From Rhizobium leguminosarum (GTDB lineage: Bacteria; Pseudomonadota; Alphaproteobacteria; Rhizobiales; Rhizobiaceae): a stretch of DNA of 64,000 nucleotides. Where the stretch lies: contig NZ_CP016292.1 of assembly GCF_001679785.1 (NCBI RefSeq), forward strand, positions 124,001-188,000, given 5' to 3'. The notes below the pieces were generated by a model. The model did not search any database. It saw only the letters and a list, made by a program, of their open reading frames with translations, and had not been told where the DNA came from. Made by a program: the position numbers and the translations under genes. Below, piece after piece: positions 34,518-45,805 of the stretch (position 1 is its first letter; each line of letters opens with the position of its first letter).

Positions 34518-36411
34518 TATAGCGCGACGATCAGGATGAGACGCCGCATTGCCTCGCCTGAACTGCTCCCTGAGAATGGGTTATTGCCTCATCTAAATTG
34601 CTCCCGACGAATCAACCTCGGGAGCTTTGATGAGGAAGGTAAGCATGGCGACACGTGTGGAATTGGTGGCGGCGATCAGTTGTCGCTATGTGTTAGGCGG
34701 GCGGGCCGAGAAGGCGAGGATGTTGGACGAGTTCGTGGCGCTCACGGGCTTTCATCGCAAGCATGCGATGCGACTGCTGCGAGGAGAACGCGAACCGGCG
34801 AAGGGTGGTCCTCGGCCAGGGCGCCGGGTTTACGGCGATGACGTGCGGGCGGCGCTCGTCGTTGTTTGGGAGGCGTCGGATCGAATTTGCGGCAAGCGAC
34901 TACACCCCCTGTTGCCAACACTGATCGAAGCGATGGAACGTCATGGACATGGCGATATGAATAGCGAGACGCGCCGGCAACTCTTGACGATGAGCCCAGC
35001 GACGATTGATCGAGTCCTCAAGGAGATTAAAGCGAGCGCCACGGGTCCGCGGCGCCGGAAAGGATCAACGGCGATTCGGCGTAGTGTTCCCGTTCGAACG
35101 TTCTCGGATTGGGATGACCCCGCACCCGGCTTTGTCGAGGCTGATCTCGTTTCTCATTCCGGCCCGTACGCGAGAGGTGCCTTCTCGCAAACGCTGGTGT
35201 TGACCGATATAGCCACGGGCTGGACGGAATGCGCGCCGCTGCTGGTTCGCGAGCAAACGGTACTGATCACTGCGTTGACCGAACTGCGCAAGTTGCTGCC
35301 GTTCCCGCTGCTGGGCTTCGACACCGACAACGACAGTGTGTTCATGAACGAGAGCGTTCATGAGTATTGCTTGCGAGATAATATCGAACTCACCCGTTGC
35401 CGCCCCTACCGAAAGAACGACCAGGCATTTGTCGAGCAGAAGAATGGCGCGATCGTGCGCAAGATCGTTGGATACCGACGCTTCGAGGGGCTGCGAGCCA
35501 CCCGGGAGCTGGCCAAGCTTTATTCCTCAATGCGGTTGTTCGTGAATTTCTTTCAGCCATCATTCAAGCTGAAAGAAAAGCACCGTGACGGAGCCAAGGT
35601 GATCAAGCGCTATCATCGTCCCGCCACGCCTTATCAGCGGCTGCTTGACGACGCACGCACGCCGGAGGATACATGCCTTCGGCTCAAGGCGATGTACCTG
35701 ACGCTCGATCCGGTTCGGCTGCTCCGCGACATACGGCTGGCACAAGAGAGATTGGTCGAAATTGCTGACAAGCCTGATGGTCCGCCTGCCACCGACGGCG
35801 AGGCATTACCGCTCGAAGACTTTCTGTCTGGCTTACGGATTGCTTGGCGTGGTGGTGAAGTGAAACCGACTGCCCGCTCCAAGCCAGCGGCCAAGCGAGA
35901 GCGGCGGAGGCCCGATCCTCTACTCGCCGTCACTGCCGAACTCGAGGATTGGTTCGAGGCGGAGCCTTGGCGAACTTCGCGAGAGTTGCTTGAACGCTTG
36001 CAGGTCAAATACCCCGGCGTGTATCCCGACGGCCTCATTCGGACCGTGCAGCGTCGAATGAAGATCTGGCGCAGTACACAGGCCAATGCGCTGGTGTTCG
36101 GGCCATTCGCCGATGCCGCGCGGCAGACGCAAAACGTAGAGGTCGTGCAGTGAGGCTCTTACCGCCAGGTTGGCCTTCGACAACCCGCGGAAAACATGAT
36201 GAACGCCCGCGAAGCCGCCCGCTCGCTACAGCGCTATTGAGGGCGCGCTCGCGAGCGGCTTCGCTACCTCCGTCACCTTGCACCAGGTGCGGGGACAAGA
36301 TCGTAACAACCCGTGAGGCATTCGAGAACATCCGAGTGAGGCAACGGCATTATTCTCCGGGAACACTCTTGGGTGAGGCAATACGAGTCTCACCTTGTTT
36401 GTCGCCGCGCA
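34518..36411 (+). mobile_element. ISNCY-type element, copy 2 (1.9 kb) in an NRPS gene
   Basis: Flanked by a 7-bp target duplication GCCAAGC (34511-34517 and 36412-36418). Imperfect inverted ends share a GCGCG core and the blocks AGG.TGAGAC and ATTGCCTC.CC. Removing it joins ...LFAK to PTLAELA, restoring the carrier-domain end of the lost upstream NRPS. Contains one intact transposase. Confidence 0.85.
34630..36153 (+). CDS. ISNCY-type transposase, DDE integrase domain (507 aa)
   Basis: Starts at the ATG at 34630 (a second ATG at 34645, after AGGAAGG, is also possible). N-terminal HTH region (MLDEFVALTGFHRKHAMRLL), integrase core with EADLVSHSGPYARGAFSQTL, GFDTDNDSVFMNESVHEY and NDQAFVEQKNGAIVRKIVGY (D, D, E order), and a basic C-terminal domain (KPAAKRERRRPDPL). 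Length fits the ISNCY-type transposases. Intact, so probably active in trans on copy 1. Confidence 0.88.
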   Translation: MRKVSMATRVELVAAISCRYVLGGRAEKARMLDEFVALTGFHRKHAMRLLRGEREPAKGGPRPGRRVYGDDVRAALVVVWEASDRICGKRLHPLLPTLIEAMERHGHGDMNSETRRQLLTMSPATIDRVLKEIKASATGPRRRKGSTAIRRSVPVRTFSDWDDPAPGFVEADLVSHSGPYARGAFSQTLVLTDIATGWTECAPLLVREQTVLITALTELRKLLPFPLLGFDTDNDSVFMNESVHEYCLRDNIELTRCRPYRKNDQAFVEQKNGAIVRKIVGYRRFEGLRATRELAKLYSSMRLFVNFFQPSFKLKEKHRDGAKVIKRYHRPATPYQRLLDDARTPEDTCLRLKAMYLTLDPVRLLRDIRLAQERLVEIADKPDGPPATDGEALPLEDFLSGLRIAWRGGEVKPTARSKPAAKRERRRPDPLLAVTAELEDWFEAEPWRTSRELLERLQVKYPGVYPDGLIRTVQRRMKIWRSTQANALVFGPFADAARQTQNVEVVQ

Positions 36412-36522
36412 GCCAAGCCAACATTGGCCGAGCTAGCCCGTGAATCTTCCATCAGCTTGATTACTCAAGAATTTGATAGCCACCAACTTCGGAAACTGCT
36501 TTCTTCCAGGAGTCTGAAATGA
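36412..36522 (+). pseudogene. NRPS fragment, part 2: C-terminal tail of the lost upstream NRPS
   Basis: After the IS, the frame continues KPTLAELARESSISLITQEF, then [15 protein letters not shown] and TGA at 36520-36522. The ATG of the next NRPS gene is at 36519, so stop and start overlap as ATGA. This shows that the locus had at least two collinear NRPS genes with translational coupling. Confidence 0.8.
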
Positions 36523-39500
36523 CGCATTTTGTCATCGACCAATTAGAAGAACTGGATTCAGACGGCTTAGCTAAGCTCTTTTCCCTGGCCAGAGCGCGAA
36601 GTCGAGGCAGCAACCTAAAAGCCACACTGATCCCGAAAATCAGCCGTGATGGTGCGCTTCCGCTGTCCTATTCGCAGCAGCGTCTCTGGTTCTTGTCACA
36701 GTTGGACGAAGACAGCACGAACTATAACATTCCCCTGGGGTGGCGACTGCAGGGCAGGCTCGACGGTGTCGCCTGGCGGCGCAGCCTTGACCGCCTGTTT
36801 GCCCGTCACGAGGCGCTGCGCTGCACGTTCGTTGCCGGAGAGGATGAACCGCAGGTCCAGATTTTGTCCGGGGACAGGGGATTGCCGTTGGTCGAGCACG
36901 ATCTGCGGGAGAGGCCGGATGCGCAAGCCGCGCTTTTGGATCTGTGCCAAGAAGAGGCGCGCACGCCTTTCGATCTGGCGCGCGAGCCGCTGATCCGCGG
37001 CCGGCTGATCCGGCTGGCGGATGAGGAGCACGTCTTTCTGCTGACGCAGCATCACATAGTCTCGGACGGCTGGTCGATGGGAGTGCTGGTGCGCGAGCTC
37101 AGCAGCCTTTACCGCGCGTTTGAGGCTGGAGAGGACGATCCTTTGCCGCCGCTGGCGATCCAGTATCCGGATTATGCCGCCTGGCAACGGCAATGGTTGT
37201 CCGGCGAGCGGCTGCAGCGTCAGGCGCAGTATTGGCGCGACACCCTGTCTGGCGCCCCGGCCCGTCTGGCGCTGCCGACGGACCGACCGCGGCCGGCACA
37301 GCAGTCGTTTGCCGGAGCCAGCGTGCCGGTTGTCATCGATCGGGCTCTGACGCGCGGGCTCAGGCGGCTGAGCCGGCAGCATGGCACGACGTTGTTCATG
37401 ACGGTGCTGGCGGCCTGGGCTGCGGTGCTGTCGCGCCTGTCCGGGCAGGACGATATCGTGATCGGTGTGCCAACGGCCAATCGTCGTCACCGCGAGCTCG
37501 AGGATCTGATCGGTTTCTTCGTCAACACGCTGGCGGTTCGAATCGATCTGTCCGGCGAGCCGAGTGTATCAGATCTCCTGGAACGGGCGCGGCGCGCGGC
37601 CTTGACTGCACAGGATCATCAGGACCTGCCGTTCGAGCAGGTGGTGGAGATCGTTCAGCCGCCCCGGGCTCTCGATCGCACGCCGTTGTTCCAGGTGGGA
37701 CTGGCCTGGCAGAACAACACCGTCGGGTCATTGGACCTGCCGGGGCTGCGGGTAGAGGCTGCGGGCGAGGGGCTTGATCAGGTCAAGTTCGAACTGGAAC
37801 TGAACCTGGGAGAGCAAGGCGAGGTCATCGATGGGACTCTGGGTTATGCGACGGCGTTGTTCGACCGGGCGACGATCGAGCGGCAATGTGGGTATCTGCT
37901 GGCGCTGCTGCGGGCGATGGTTGCCGATGCCGATAGGCCGGTGCGCGAGCTCGACATTCTTCCGGCTGAGGAGCGTAGTTACCTGCTGGAGGAGTTGAAC
38001 CGGACGGAAGCGGACTATCCGTTGGATCTTTGCGTGCATGAGCTGTTCGAGGCGCAGGTGCGCCGGGCGCCCGACGCGGTCGCACTGGTCTTCGAAGAGC
38101 AGTCGATCTCCTATGGCGCGCTCAATGCCGATGCCAACCAGCTGGCCCATCATCTGATCGGGCTCGGGGTGAGGCCGGACCAGCCAGTGGCGATCTGCGT
38201 CGAGCGCAGCCCGGCGATGGTGGTGGGACTGCTGGCGATCCTCAAGGCCGGCGGCGCCTATGTGCCGCTCGACCCGGCCTATCCCAGCGAACGGCTGCGG
38301 CAGTTGCTCGACGATGCCGGCCCGCGGCTGCTGCTTTGCGACGCAGCCGGCCGCGCGGCGTTGGGCGCCGAGGCAATCGCCAATCTGAGCGTGGTCGATC
38401 TCAATGCGGCCACGCCCGCCTGGGCCGACCAGTCCGCTGACGATCCCGACCCGCATGCCCTCGGCCTGACAGCGCGCCACCTCGCCTATGTCATCTACAC
38501 ATCGGGATCCACCGGCACGCCGAAGGGCGTCATGGTCGAGCATCGGAACACAGTGAACCTGCTGCATTGGAGTGGCGGCGTGTTTGCCGAATCAGAGATC
38601 AGGCGCACGCTATTCTCGACCTCGGTCTGTTTTGATCTGTCCGTTTACGAGTGTTTCCTTCCGCTTTCGCAGGGAAGCAAGCTGTACCTCGTCGAGGATG
38701 CACTGAAGCTGGCCCGAACGTCCGTGGATGCCTCCTTGATCAACACGGTCCCCTCGGCGATTACCGCTCTGGTCAACCAGAAAGCCGTGCCGGCATCGGC
38801 AAGCGTCATCAATTTGGCGGGCGAGCGGGTGAAGGCAGACCTAATCGAGAGGATATTCGAGAGCACGCGCGTCCAGAAGATTTGCACTCTGTACGCCCCT
38901 TCGGAGACAACGACGTACTCGACTTGGATTTGCATGCCGAGGGGACAGGCTGTTGTCGAAACGATCGGCCGTCCGATTGCGAACACGCGGATCTATCTTC
39001 TGGACGGTCATGGCGCACCCGTTCCGTTTGGTGCGGTTGGCGAGCTTTATATCGGCGGGGCGGGGGTGGCTCGCGGCTACCTGAACCGTCCGGATCTGAC
39101 GGCGGAGCGGTTCCTGGCGGATCCGTTCAGCGGCAAGGCCGGCGCCCGGATGTACCGGAGCGGCGACCTTGCGCGCTACCTGCCGGACGGCAATCTCGAG
39201 TTTCTGGGCCGCAACGACGACCAGGTGAAGATCCGCGGCTTCCGCATCGAGCCGGGCGAGATCGCCGCCCGGCTGCTGGAGCATGAGCTTGTCGGCGATG
39301 CCGCGGTGGTGGCGCACGCGGATGCGGGGGGCGACAAGCGGCTTGTCGCCTACGTGGTTGTGAAGACGACGGACGGTTCGGCCGAAGCCGATGGCGCCGG
39401 GCTTGCTGCGTCGTTGCGGGCGCATCTGGGTGGCCTGCTGCCGGACTACATGGTGCCGTCGGCCTTCGTGCGGCTGGAAGCACTGCCGCTGACGGTGAAC

Positions 39501-41933
39501 GGCAAGCTCGACCGCAAGGCGCTGCCGGTCCCCGACGACGATGCCTATGCGCGTCGGGCCTATGAGGCGCCGCAGGGCGAGATCGAGACGCTGCTGGCCG
39601 GGATCTGGGCCGAGCTTCTCGGCGTTGAGCGGGTCGGGCGCCACGACAACTTCTTCGAGCTCGGCGGCCACTCATTGTTGGCGGTTCAAATGATGGAGCG
39701 TCTGCGGCGGCTGTCGCTCGGGGTCGAGGTTCGCACCGTATTTGCAAAGCCGATGCTTGCCGATCTGGCGGCCAATCTTGGCAGCCACCGGGAGGTGGCG
39801 GTGCCTGCCAACCCGATCACGGAACAGAGTACGGCGATCACGCCGCAGATGCTGCCGCTGATCGATCTTACCCAACCGGAGATCGACCGGATCGTGTCGA
39901 CGGTGCCCGGCGGCGTCGGCAATATCCAGGATATCTATGGCCTGTCGCCGCTGCAGGACGGCATTCTGTTCCATCATTTGCTGGCAACCCAGGGTGACCC
40001 CTATCTCCTGGTGTCGCAGATGGCCTTTGCCGAGCGGGGTGTGCTCGATCGCTACCTTGCTGCGGTTCAACAGGTGGTCGACCGCCACGACATTCTGCGC
40101 ACGGCCTTTGTCTGGGAGGGTCTGTCGAGCCCGGCGCAGGTTGTCTGGCGCAAGGCGTCCTTGGATGTGCTCGAGGTCGAGCTGGAGGGCTGTGATGGTT
40201 CCGGCGCCGATGAGCTCAGGCGGCGGTTCGATCCGCGCCAGTACCGTCTCGACCTTGGCCGGGCGCCGCTGATGCGGTTCGTGATCGCGCGCGAACCGGG
40301 CAGTGGGCGCTGGCTGCTTTTGGTGTTGCAGCACCATCTGATCGGCGATCATACGACGGCCGAAGTGATGTATGCCGAGGTCCGGGCCGTGCTGCAGGGG
40401 CGCGCGCATGAGCTTGCAACGCCGCAGCCGTTCCGCAACCTGGTGGCGCAGGCGCGGCTTGGCATGGATGCCAAAGCGCATGAAGCGTTCTTCCGGGAGA
40501 TGCTGGCCGACATCGACGAGCCGACGCTGCCGTTCGGTCTGAGCGAGGTCTACGGCGACGGCCGCGGATCCCGCGAGGCACGGCGGATGCTGCCGGAGGC
40601 GCTCAACGATCGGCTGCGCCACCAGGCGCGGCGGCTGGGGGTGAGTCTGGCTAGCCTTTGCCATCTGGCCTGGGCCCAGGTGATGGCGCTGAGCAGCGGG
40701 CGCGAGCAGGTGGTGTTCGGCACGGTGCTGTTCGGCCGCATGCATGCGGGTGCCGGCGCCGACCGTACCATGGGCTTGTTCATGAATACCTTGCCGTTGC
40801 GGCTGGATCTGGATGAGACCGGGGTCGAGGAAAGTGTGCGTATCGCCCACGCCCGTCTGGCCGAATTGCTCTCACACGAGCATGCCTCGCTGGCATTGGC
40901 GCAACGCTGCAGCGATATTGCCGCACCAGCGCCACTGTTCAGTGCGCTGCTGAACTATCGCCACAACACGCCGGCCATGGCCGGCGAGGGAACAAGCGAC
41001 GTGCTGTCCGGCATGGAATGGCTGGGGGACGAGGAACGGACCAACTACCCGCTGACATTGTCGGTGGATGATTTTGGTCAGGAGCTGGGGCTCACGGCGG
41101 ATGCGGTCGAACCGATCTCCGCCGATCGGATCTGCGGCTACATGCAGCGGGCGCTCGAGCAACTGGTCGACGCGCTGGAGCAAGCGCCCGATAGGCCGGT
41201 GCGCGAGCTCGACATTCTTCCGGCTGAGGAGCGCAGCTACCTGCTGGAGGAGTTGAACCGGACGGAAGCGGACTATCCGTCGGATCTTTGCGTGCATGCG
41301 CTGTTCGAGGCGCAGGTGCGCCGGGCGCCCGACGCGGTCGCACTGGTCTTCGAAGAGCAGTCGATCTCCTATGGCGCGCTCAATGCCGATGCCAACCAGC
41401 TGGCCCATCATCTGATCGGGCTCGGGGTGAGGCCGGACCAGCCAGTGGCGATCTGCGTCGAGCGCAGCCCGGCGATGGTGGTGGGACTGCTGGCGATCCT
41501 CAAGGCCGGCGGCGCCTATGTGCCGCTCGACCCGGCCTATCCCAGCGAACGGCTGCGGCAGTTGCTCGACGATGCCGGCCCGCGGCTGCTGCTTTGCGAC
41601 GCAGCCGGCCGCGCGGCGTTGGGCGCCGAGGCAATCGCCAATCTGAGCGTGGTCGATCTCAATGCGGCCACGCCCGCCTGGGCCGACCAGTCCGCTGACG
41701 ATCCCGACCCGCATGCCCTCGGCCTGACAGCGCGCCACCTCGCCTATGTCATCTACACATCGGGATCCACCGGCACGCCGAAGGGCGTCATGGTCGAGCA
41801 TGCAAGTGTTCTCAATGTTCTACGCGCTCTTTTAGATGTATCGGGCCTCACAGAGCGCGATTCACTCCTCGCGTGCGTATTTCGGAAGAACGGGACAGTC
41901 GTTTCACTAAATCGCGGACAGTGGTTTCACTAA
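36519..41933 (+). CDS. Non-ribosomal peptide synthetase, 5' part (C-A-T-C-A'), interrupted by IS21
   Basis: True NRPS sequence runs to 41873; the last 20 codons come from the IS. A short docking-like N-terminus ([20 protein letters not shown]) precedes condensation domain 1 (about 48-480; HHIVSDGWS near 178). Adenylation domain 1 (about 490-960) has [11 protein letters not shown] near 658, FDLSVYE and LYAPSETT; my reading of its specificity residues is D-L-Y-N-N-A-L-T-Y-K, close to codes reported for alanine in cyanobacterial NRPSs. Carrier 1 is near 1040-1060 (ELGGHSL). Condensation 2 (about 1110-1540) has an unusual HHLIGDH active site. Adenylation 2 begins near 1580 and is cut after LTERDSLLA. 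Confidence 0.88.
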   Translation: MTHFVIDQLEELDSDGLAKLFSLARARSRGSNLKATLIPKISRDGALPLSYSQQRLWFLSQLDEDSTNYNIPLGWRLQGRLDGVAWRRSLDRLFARHEALRCTFVAGEDEPQVQILSGDRGLPLVEHDLRERPDAQAALLDLCQEEARTPFDLAREPLIRGRLIRLADEEHVFLLTQHHIVSDGWSMGVLVRELSSLYRAFEAGEDDPLPPLAIQYPDYAAWQRQWLSGERLQRQAQYWRDTLSGAPARLALPTDRPRPAQQSFAGASVPVVIDRALTRGLRRLSRQHGTTLFMTVLAAWAAVLSRLSGQDDIVIGVPTANRRHRELEDLIGFFVNTLAVRIDLSGEPSVSDLLERARRAALTAQDHQDLPFEQVVEIVQPPRALDRTPLFQVGLAWQNNTVGSLDLPGLRVEAAGEGLDQVKFELELNLGEQGEVIDGTLGYATALFDRATIERQCGYLLALLRAMVADADRPVRELDILPAEERSYLLEELNRTEADYPLDLCVHELFEAQVRRAPDAVALVFEEQSISYGALNADANQLAHHLIGLGVRPDQPVAICVERSPAMVVGLLAILKAGGAYVPLDPAYPSERLRQLLDDAGPRLLLCDAAGRAALGAEAIANLSVVDLNAATPAWADQSADDPDPHALGLTARHLAYVIYTSGSTGTPKGVMVEHRNTVNLLHWSGGVFAESEIRRTLFSTSVCFDLSVYECFLPLSQGSKLYLVEDALKLARTSVDASLINTVPSAITALVNQKAVPASASVINLAGERVKADLIERIFESTRVQKICTLYAPSETTTYSTWICMPRGQAVVETIGRPIANTRIYLLDGHGAPVPFGAVGELYIGGAGVARGYLNRPDLTAERFLADPFSGKAGARMYRSGDLARYLPDGNLEFLGRNDDQVKIRGFRIEPGEIAARLLEHELVGDAAVVAHADAGGDKRLVAYVVVKTTDGSAEADGAGLAASLRAHLGGLLPDYMVPSAFVRLEALPLTVNGKLDRKALPVPDDDAYARRAYEAPQGEIETLLAGIWAELLGVERVGRHDNFFELGGHSLLAVQMMERLRRLSLGVEVRTVFAKPMLADLAANLGSHREVAVPANPITEQSTAITPQMLPLIDLTQPEIDRIVSTVPGGVGNIQDIYGLSPLQDGILFHHLLATQGDPYLLVSQMAFAERGVLDRYLAAVQQVVDRHDILRTAFVWEGLSSPAQVVWRKASLDVLEVELEGCDGSGADELRRRFDPRQYRLDLGRAPLMRFVIAREPGSGRWLLLVLQHHLIGDHTTAEVMYAEVRAVLQGRAHELATPQPFRNLVAQARLGMDAKAHEAFFREMLADIDEPTLPFGLSEVYGDGRGSREARRMLPEALNDRLRHQARRLGVSLASLCHLAWAQVMALSSGREQVVFGTVLFGRMHAGAGADRTMGLFMNTLPLRLDLDETGVEESVRIAHARLAELLSHEHASLALAQRCSDIAAPAPLFSALLNYRHNTPAMAGEGTSDVLSGMEWLGDEERTNYPLTLSVDDFGQELGLTADAVEPISADRICGYMQRALEQLVDALEQAPDRPVRELDILPAEERSYLLEELNRTEADYPSDLCVHALFEAQVRRAPDAVALVFEEQSISYGALNADANQLAHHLIGLGVRPDQPVAICVERSPAMVVGLLAILKAGGAYVPLDPAYPSERLRQLLDDAGPRLLLCDAAGRAALGAEAIANLSVVDLNAATPAWADQSADDPDPHALGLTARHLAYVIYTSGSTGTPKGVMVEHASVLNVLRALLDVSGLTERDSLLACVFRKNGTVVSLNRGQWFH
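38962..41397 (+). repeat. 2.4-kb near-identical NRPS module repeat, unit 1
   Basis: By eye this segment (end of A1, carrier 1, condensation 2, start of A2) matches 46113-48548 at a constant offset of 7151 bp, with only a small patch of differences near 39139. The A-domain 3' end and carrier sequence is repeated a third time at about 49.45-50.11 kb. Confidence 0.8.
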
Positions 41934-41979
41934 TTCCGGGACAGCATGGTGTGGTCGATTTTCGCCTGCCTGGTTGAAG

Positions 41980-42756
41980 TCATGAGCGATTGATTTCGCC
42001 GTTTTCAGCGCCGGTCAAGTGGGATGGTGTTTTTTGCCGTCGCATGCTGTCGCCTTCAAGGGCAATGCGGTGCGCATTGTGGATGATCCGATCGAGGATT
42101 GCGTCTGCGATGGTCGGTTCTCCGATCATGTCATGCCACTGGGCGACAGGAAGCTGCGCGGTGATGAGCGTTGATTTCCGGCGATAGCGTTCCTCGAAGA
42201 TTTCCAGCAGGTCGAGGCGTTGTTGATCTGTGAGCGTGTGCGTTCCCCAGTCGTCGAGGATCAGCAACTGGACGCGGGCGAGTTTGTCGACCAGGCGTGG
42301 AAAGCGGCCGTCAAGCCTGGCAAGGCCCAGATCTTCGAACAGACGCGGCATACGCAGGTAGAGGATGGAATGATCGAGCCGGGCAGCCTGACGGCCGAAG
42401 GCGCAGGCGAGCCAGGTTTTTCCCGTGCCGGTCTGGCCGGTGATGATCATATTCTCATGTGCCTTCAACCACGCCCCTTGCGCAAGCGACAGAGTGTTGC
42501 GGCGGTCGAGACCACGATGAGCGGCAAAGTCGATGTTCTCGATGCAGGCGTCGGGAAAGCGGAGCTTTGAAGCTGCAAGCCGGTTGGTCAGGCGCTTGTC
42601 GGATCGCAGAGCCGTTTCCCGATCGAGCATCAGGCCGAGCCACTCGTCGCGGCTGAGATCGCTGCTGTTGTTCTGAGCGGCAAGTTCGCGATAGGCCGTT
42701 GCCATTCCGGCAAGGCCAAGGGCCTGCATCTGATCGAGGGTTGGATGTGTCAGCAT
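41980..42756 (-). CDS. istB: IS21 helper ATPase IstB (258 aa)
   Basis: Start at the ATG at 42756 ([20 protein letters not shown]), preceded by AAAGGAAAG; the upstream part of the open frame is not coding. AAA+ ATPase: Walker [16 protein letters not shown], Walker [13 protein letters not shown]. IstB assembles and directs the IstA transposase. Length is typical, and it follows istA by 16 bp. Confidence 0.92.
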   Translation of the reverse strand: MLTHPTLDQMQALGLAGMATAYRELAAQNNSSDLSRDEWLGLMLDRETALRSDKRLTNRLAASKLRFPDACIENIDFAAHRGLDRRNTLSLAQGAWLKAHENMIITGQTGTGKTWLACAFGRQAARLDHSILYLRMPRLFEDLGLARLDGRFPRLVDKLARVQLLILDDWGTHTLTDQQRLDLLEIFEERYRRKSTLITAQLPVAQWHDMIGEPTIADAILDRIIHNAHRIALEGDSMRRQKTPSHLTGAENGEINRS

Positions 42757-42772
42757 GGGTCTTTCCTTTCCT

Positions 42773-44326
42773 TCACTGGTAATAGGAGCCGCCGCGGATG
42801 TTGGTGTGCGGCGGGGTGGGTTTTGCCGGGTCTGTCTGGGGTTTGGTTCGATCGAGACCGGATTTGAGAATGGCGGCGACAGAGGAATAGGTGATGGAGT
42901 TGATGACCAGCGCCCGCTCGCACGCCGCTTCCAGGCGATCCGTCTCGTAACGGCGGGCAAGGGACAGAATGCCGAAGGCCGAGCGATATCCTTGTTCGGG
43001 ATGAGGACGATCGCGCATCATCCGCTCGACCAGAATGGCGGTGTTCACCCCGATCCTTGCCGCCTGGTTCAAAAGCGATGCCGGCGTCGTGTTGGCATAA
43101 CGCTGGTGGGATTTGGGCATATGCTCGTTGACCGTCACATGCCCGGATCGCTGAGAACGCCTGATATGGCTGGCAATCCGCTTGTGATCGAGAAATACCT
43201 CGACCACCCGGTGGGTCAGACGCACATCAACCTGTCGGCCGATCAAGCGGTGCGGCACAGAGTAGAAGGTCTTGTCGACCTCGACATGGTAATCGGGATG
43301 GACCTTCGCCGATTTCCATTCCGCATAGTCGAACGGCGTTGCTGGCAGCGGCGCAAGCGCCTTTCTCTCTACCTCCTCGAACAGGTCTCGGCGCGACTTT
43401 CCGATGTGGCGCATCGGGCGGTTGTTCAAGTCGTCAAGCAGAACCGAGATCGCGGCATTCAGATCAGCCAGACTGAAGAAGCGTCGGTTTCTGAGGCGAG
43501 CCAATATCCAGCGCTCGACGATCAGCACTGCACCTTCGACCTTGGCTTTGTCACGCGGCTTGCGGCTTCTGGTCGGCAGGATGGTCGTATCGTAATGTTC
43601 GGCCATAGCAGCGAAGGTGGCGTTGAGCGTCGGCTCGAACCACAGCGCCTTGGCGACGCCTGCCTTCAGGTTGTCGCACACGATCGCCTTCGTGACGCCG
43701 CCGAAGAAGCTCAGCGCGCGTTCCTGGCCCTCGATCCAGTCCGGCAGTTTCTGGCTGAAGCTGGCACAGGCGAATGTCAACGACGAGGCGGGAAGCATCG
43801 CCACAAAGATTTGTGCCGAATGGATGACGCCGGTCGAAGGGTCGATGATGGGGATGGTGTGGCCGGCATAATCCGTCTGCATCACCGCGCCCGCCTCATG
43901 ACGGTTGCGGAACGTCGCGTGAGCGCGGCGTTCGAAGACGGCAAAACGGTCGCAAAACCATGTGTAGCCGTAGCCGTCGGGATGGCTCGCCCTGTATTCC
44001 TGCCAGAGCAGCGTCAGCGTTACACCCTTGCGCTTCAGCTCGGCGGAAACGGACCGCCAATCCGGCTCGACCAAGTCCTGTGGCGGCCGGCCAACGCGCC
44101 GGAAAAGATGTCGCTCCAGCGCGGCATCATCGTCCAGGCCCGCAGGCAACGGCCAGACCGAAAGTCCGGTCTCCCTCGCTCGCAACAGATACGTCGCCAC
44201 AGAGGTTTTGCTGATCTTCAGGCGTTCCGAAACGGCGCGAACCGAAAGGCCCTGCTCGTGCGTCAGTCGCAGTATCGATCGAATGTCTTTCACTGTCGTT
44301 CGTCTCGCTTGCTTCCGTCTTGGCAT
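42773..44326 (-). CDS. istA: IS21 transposase IstA (517 aa)
   Basis: Start at the ATG at 44326 ([20 protein letters not shown]), with GAGAGG just upstream; an ATG 30 bp earlier is possible. N-terminal HTH ([20 protein letters not shown]), RNase-H-fold core with [18 protein letters not shown] and [20 protein letters not shown], and the Glu-containing [20 protein letters not shown]. Normal length and intact. Confidence 0.92.
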   Translation of the reverse strand: MPRRKQARRTTVKDIRSILRLTHEQGLSVRAVSERLKISKTSVATYLLRARETGLSVWPLPAGLDDDAALERHLFRRVGRPPQDLVEPDWRSVSAELKRKGVTLTLLWQEYRASHPDGYGYTWFCDRFAVFERRAHATFRNRHEAGAVMQTDYAGHTIPIIDPSTGVIHSAQIFVAMLPASSLTFACASFSQKLPDWIEGQERALSFFGGVTKAIVCDNLKAGVAKALWFEPTLNATFAAMAEHYDTTILPTRSRKPRDKAKVEGAVLIVERWILARLRNRRFFSLADLNAAISVLLDDLNNRPMRHIGKSRRDLFEEVERKALAPLPATPFDYAEWKSAKVHPDYHVEVDKTFYSVPHRLIGRQVDVRLTHRVVEVFLDHKRIASHIRRSQRSGHVTVNEHMPKSHQRYANTTPASLLNQAARIGVNTAILVERMMRDRPHPEQGYRSAFGILSLARRYETDRLEAACERALVINSITYSSVAAILKSGLDRTKPQTDPAKPTPPHTNIRGGSYYQ

Positions 44327-44507
44327 GGCCCCTCTCAACCGATGATGAGGAGGCAATCTGCCAGAACGGCGCTTGCGAAAATCGACCTTAAATCCACGTC
44401 CGAGACTGTCCCGGAATTAGCGGAATCGCTGTCCCGTATTTACTGAAATCGCTGTCCGCGAATTACCGGAATCGCTGTCCCGAAATTAGTGAAACACGCA
44501 CCTCGCG

Positions 44508-44564
44508 ATCACGACGATCTCTTTCGACATTGCGGGGCTCGAACTCTGTCTGCCACTGGCCGTG
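44508..44564 (+). pseudogene. 57-bp NRPS island between IS21 and IS3
   Basis: Encodes ITTISFDIAGLELCLPLA(V), the A4 core motif of adenylation domain 2. It carries specificity residues D, I and L and is isolated between the two insertion sequences. Only by joining it to 41873 and 45806 does the domain become continuous. Confidence 0.85.
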
Positions 44565-44627
44565 TGGCCTGCTGCCGGTTTCATGGACACGAGGTTAAGG
44601 TGTTCCTCCTGAAACCGGAGAGCATGA

Positions 44628-44918
44628 ATGCAAAGACGAATATTCAGCCGCGAGTACAAGCTTGAGGCGGTGAAGCTGGTCAGGGAGCGTGGGGTTGCCG
44701 TTGCGCAGGCTGCCCGTGATCTTGATGTCCACGAGAATGTGTTGCGCAAATGGGTTCGGGAATACGGCGACGATCCCAGCCAATCCTTTCCTGGAAAAGG
44801 GCAAATGAAGCCGGAGCAGCTTGAGATCGAGCGGCTCCGTCGTGAAGTCGCAAAGCTGAAGGCAGAGCGCGATATCCTAAAAAAGGCCGCAGCCTACTTT
44901 GCCAGGGACGCGATATGA
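44628..44918 (+). CDS. IS3-family transposase OrfA (96 aa)
   Basis: HTH_Tnp_1 domain: MQRRIFSREYKLEAVKLVRE, AQAARDLDVHENVLRKWVRE, then a leucine-zipper-like helix (LEIERLRREVAKLKAERDIL). An A6G slippery run (CTAAAAAAGG near 44878) lies just before the end and would permit -1 frameshifting to make the OrfAB fusion transposase, as in other IS3 elements. Confidence 0.92.
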   Translation: MQRRIFSREYKLEAVKLVRERGVAVAQAARDLDVHENVLRKWVREYGDDPSQSFPGKGQMKPEQLEIERLRREVAKLKAERDILKKAAAYFARDAI

Positions 44919-45775
44919 AGTTCGCGTTCGTTGCAAAGCACCGCTCGATCTGGCCGGTGGCATGGCTCTGTGAAGCGCTGGGAGTTTCTCGTTCAGGTTT
45001 CCACGCCTGGTTCAATCGTTCTCCGAGCGAACATGCACGCCATGACGAGGTCCTGCTGGAAAGGATCAAGCAGAGTTTCCAGTCCAGCGACCGCACCTAT
45101 GGTGCCCGACGGGTCTGGCACGATGTGCTGGAGGAAGGGTTATCCTGTGGCCTCCATCGTATTGAGCGGCTGATGCGCTTGAATGCGCTCAGGGCAAGAC
45201 CGAGGCGGCGTGGCTTGCCAAAGGATGCCGGTGACCGTGCCGTCATCATGCCTAACGTGCTGGACCGCCAGTTCGTGGCAGACCGTCCGAACCAGAAATG
45301 GGTGGCTGACTTCACCTATATCTGGACCGCGGAAGGCTGGCTGTATGTCGCAGCCGTCATCGACCTGTTCTCACGCCGTGTCGTCGGCTGGTCGATGAAT
45401 GCCAACATGACAGCCCAACTCGTCACAGATGCGCTGATCATGGCGATATGGCGTCGAGGAAAACCAGATGCTCTGCTGCATCACTCCGACCAGGGCAGCC
45501 AATATACCAGCGAGCAGTTCCAGCGCCTCATGGGAGATCACGGCATCACCTGCTCGATGAGCCGCTCTGGAAATGTCTGGGACAACGCTGCAATGGAGAG
45601 CTTCTTCTCCTCACTGAAAACGGAGAGAACGGCACGGAAGGTTTATCGCACGAGGAATGACGCCAGAGCCGATGTGTTCGATTACATCGAGCGCTTCTAC
45701 AACCCGAAGCGTCGCCACTCGACACTGGGCTATCTCAGCCCCAATGACTTTGAAACAAAGGTGGGATTAGCTTAA
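44915..45775 (+). CDS. IS3-family transposase OrfB (286 aa)
   Basis: Integrase-core protein overlapping orfA by 4 bp (ATGA). DDE motifs: WVADFTYIWTAEGWLYVAAV (D), HHSDQGSQYTSEQFQ (D), and NAAMESFFSSLKTE (E). The N-terminal HTH_21 region contains VAWLCEALGVSRSGFHAWFN. Complete, so the element is probably competent. Confidence 0.93.
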   Translation: MKFAFVAKHRSIWPVAWLCEALGVSRSGFHAWFNRSPSEHARHDEVLLERIKQSFQSSDRTYGARRVWHDVLEEGLSCGLHRIERLMRLNALRARPRRRGLPKDAGDRAVIMPNVLDRQFVADRPNQKWVADFTYIWTAEGWLYVAAVIDLFSRRVVGWSMNANMTAQLVTDALIMAIWRRGKPDALLHHSDQGSQYTSEQFQRLMGDHGITCSMSRSGNVWDNAAMESFFSSLKTERTARKVYRTRNDARADVFDYIERFYNPKRRHSTLGYLSPNDFETKVGLA

Positions 45776-45805
45776 CCTCGTGTCCGATAAACCGGCAGCA
45801 GGCCA

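Larger units (their letters stand above)
41874..44500 (-). mobile_element. IS21-family element (2627 bp) inserted in the NRPS
   Basis: Ends TGCGTATTTC (41874) and the inverse ...GAAACACGCA (44500), flanked by a 7-bp target duplication CCTCGCG at 41867-41873 and 44501-44507. Multiple internal end-proximal repeats contain GGGACAG.G. Carries istA and istB. Excision would rejoin ...DSLLA to ITTISFDIAGLEL of the adenylation domain. Confidence 0.9.
44565..45805 (+). mobile_element. IS3-family element (1241 bp) inserted in the NRPS
   Basis: Imperfect inverted ends TGGCCTGCTGCCGGTTT...ACGAGGTTAAG at 44565 and CTTAACCTCGT...CCGGCAGCAGGCCA at 45805, with a 3-bp target duplication GTG (44562-44564 and 45806-45808). 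Carries overlapping orfA and orfB. Confidence 0.9.

Noticed and set aside
39672..40850. 392-codon minus-strand frame in the NRPS, repeated identically at 46823-48001
   Set aside because: Its repetition only reflects the duplicated NRPS module beneath it; there is no independent evidence of coding.
42755..44446. 563-codon plus-strand frame opposite istA
   Set aside because: Shadow of the IS21 transposase gene on the other strand.
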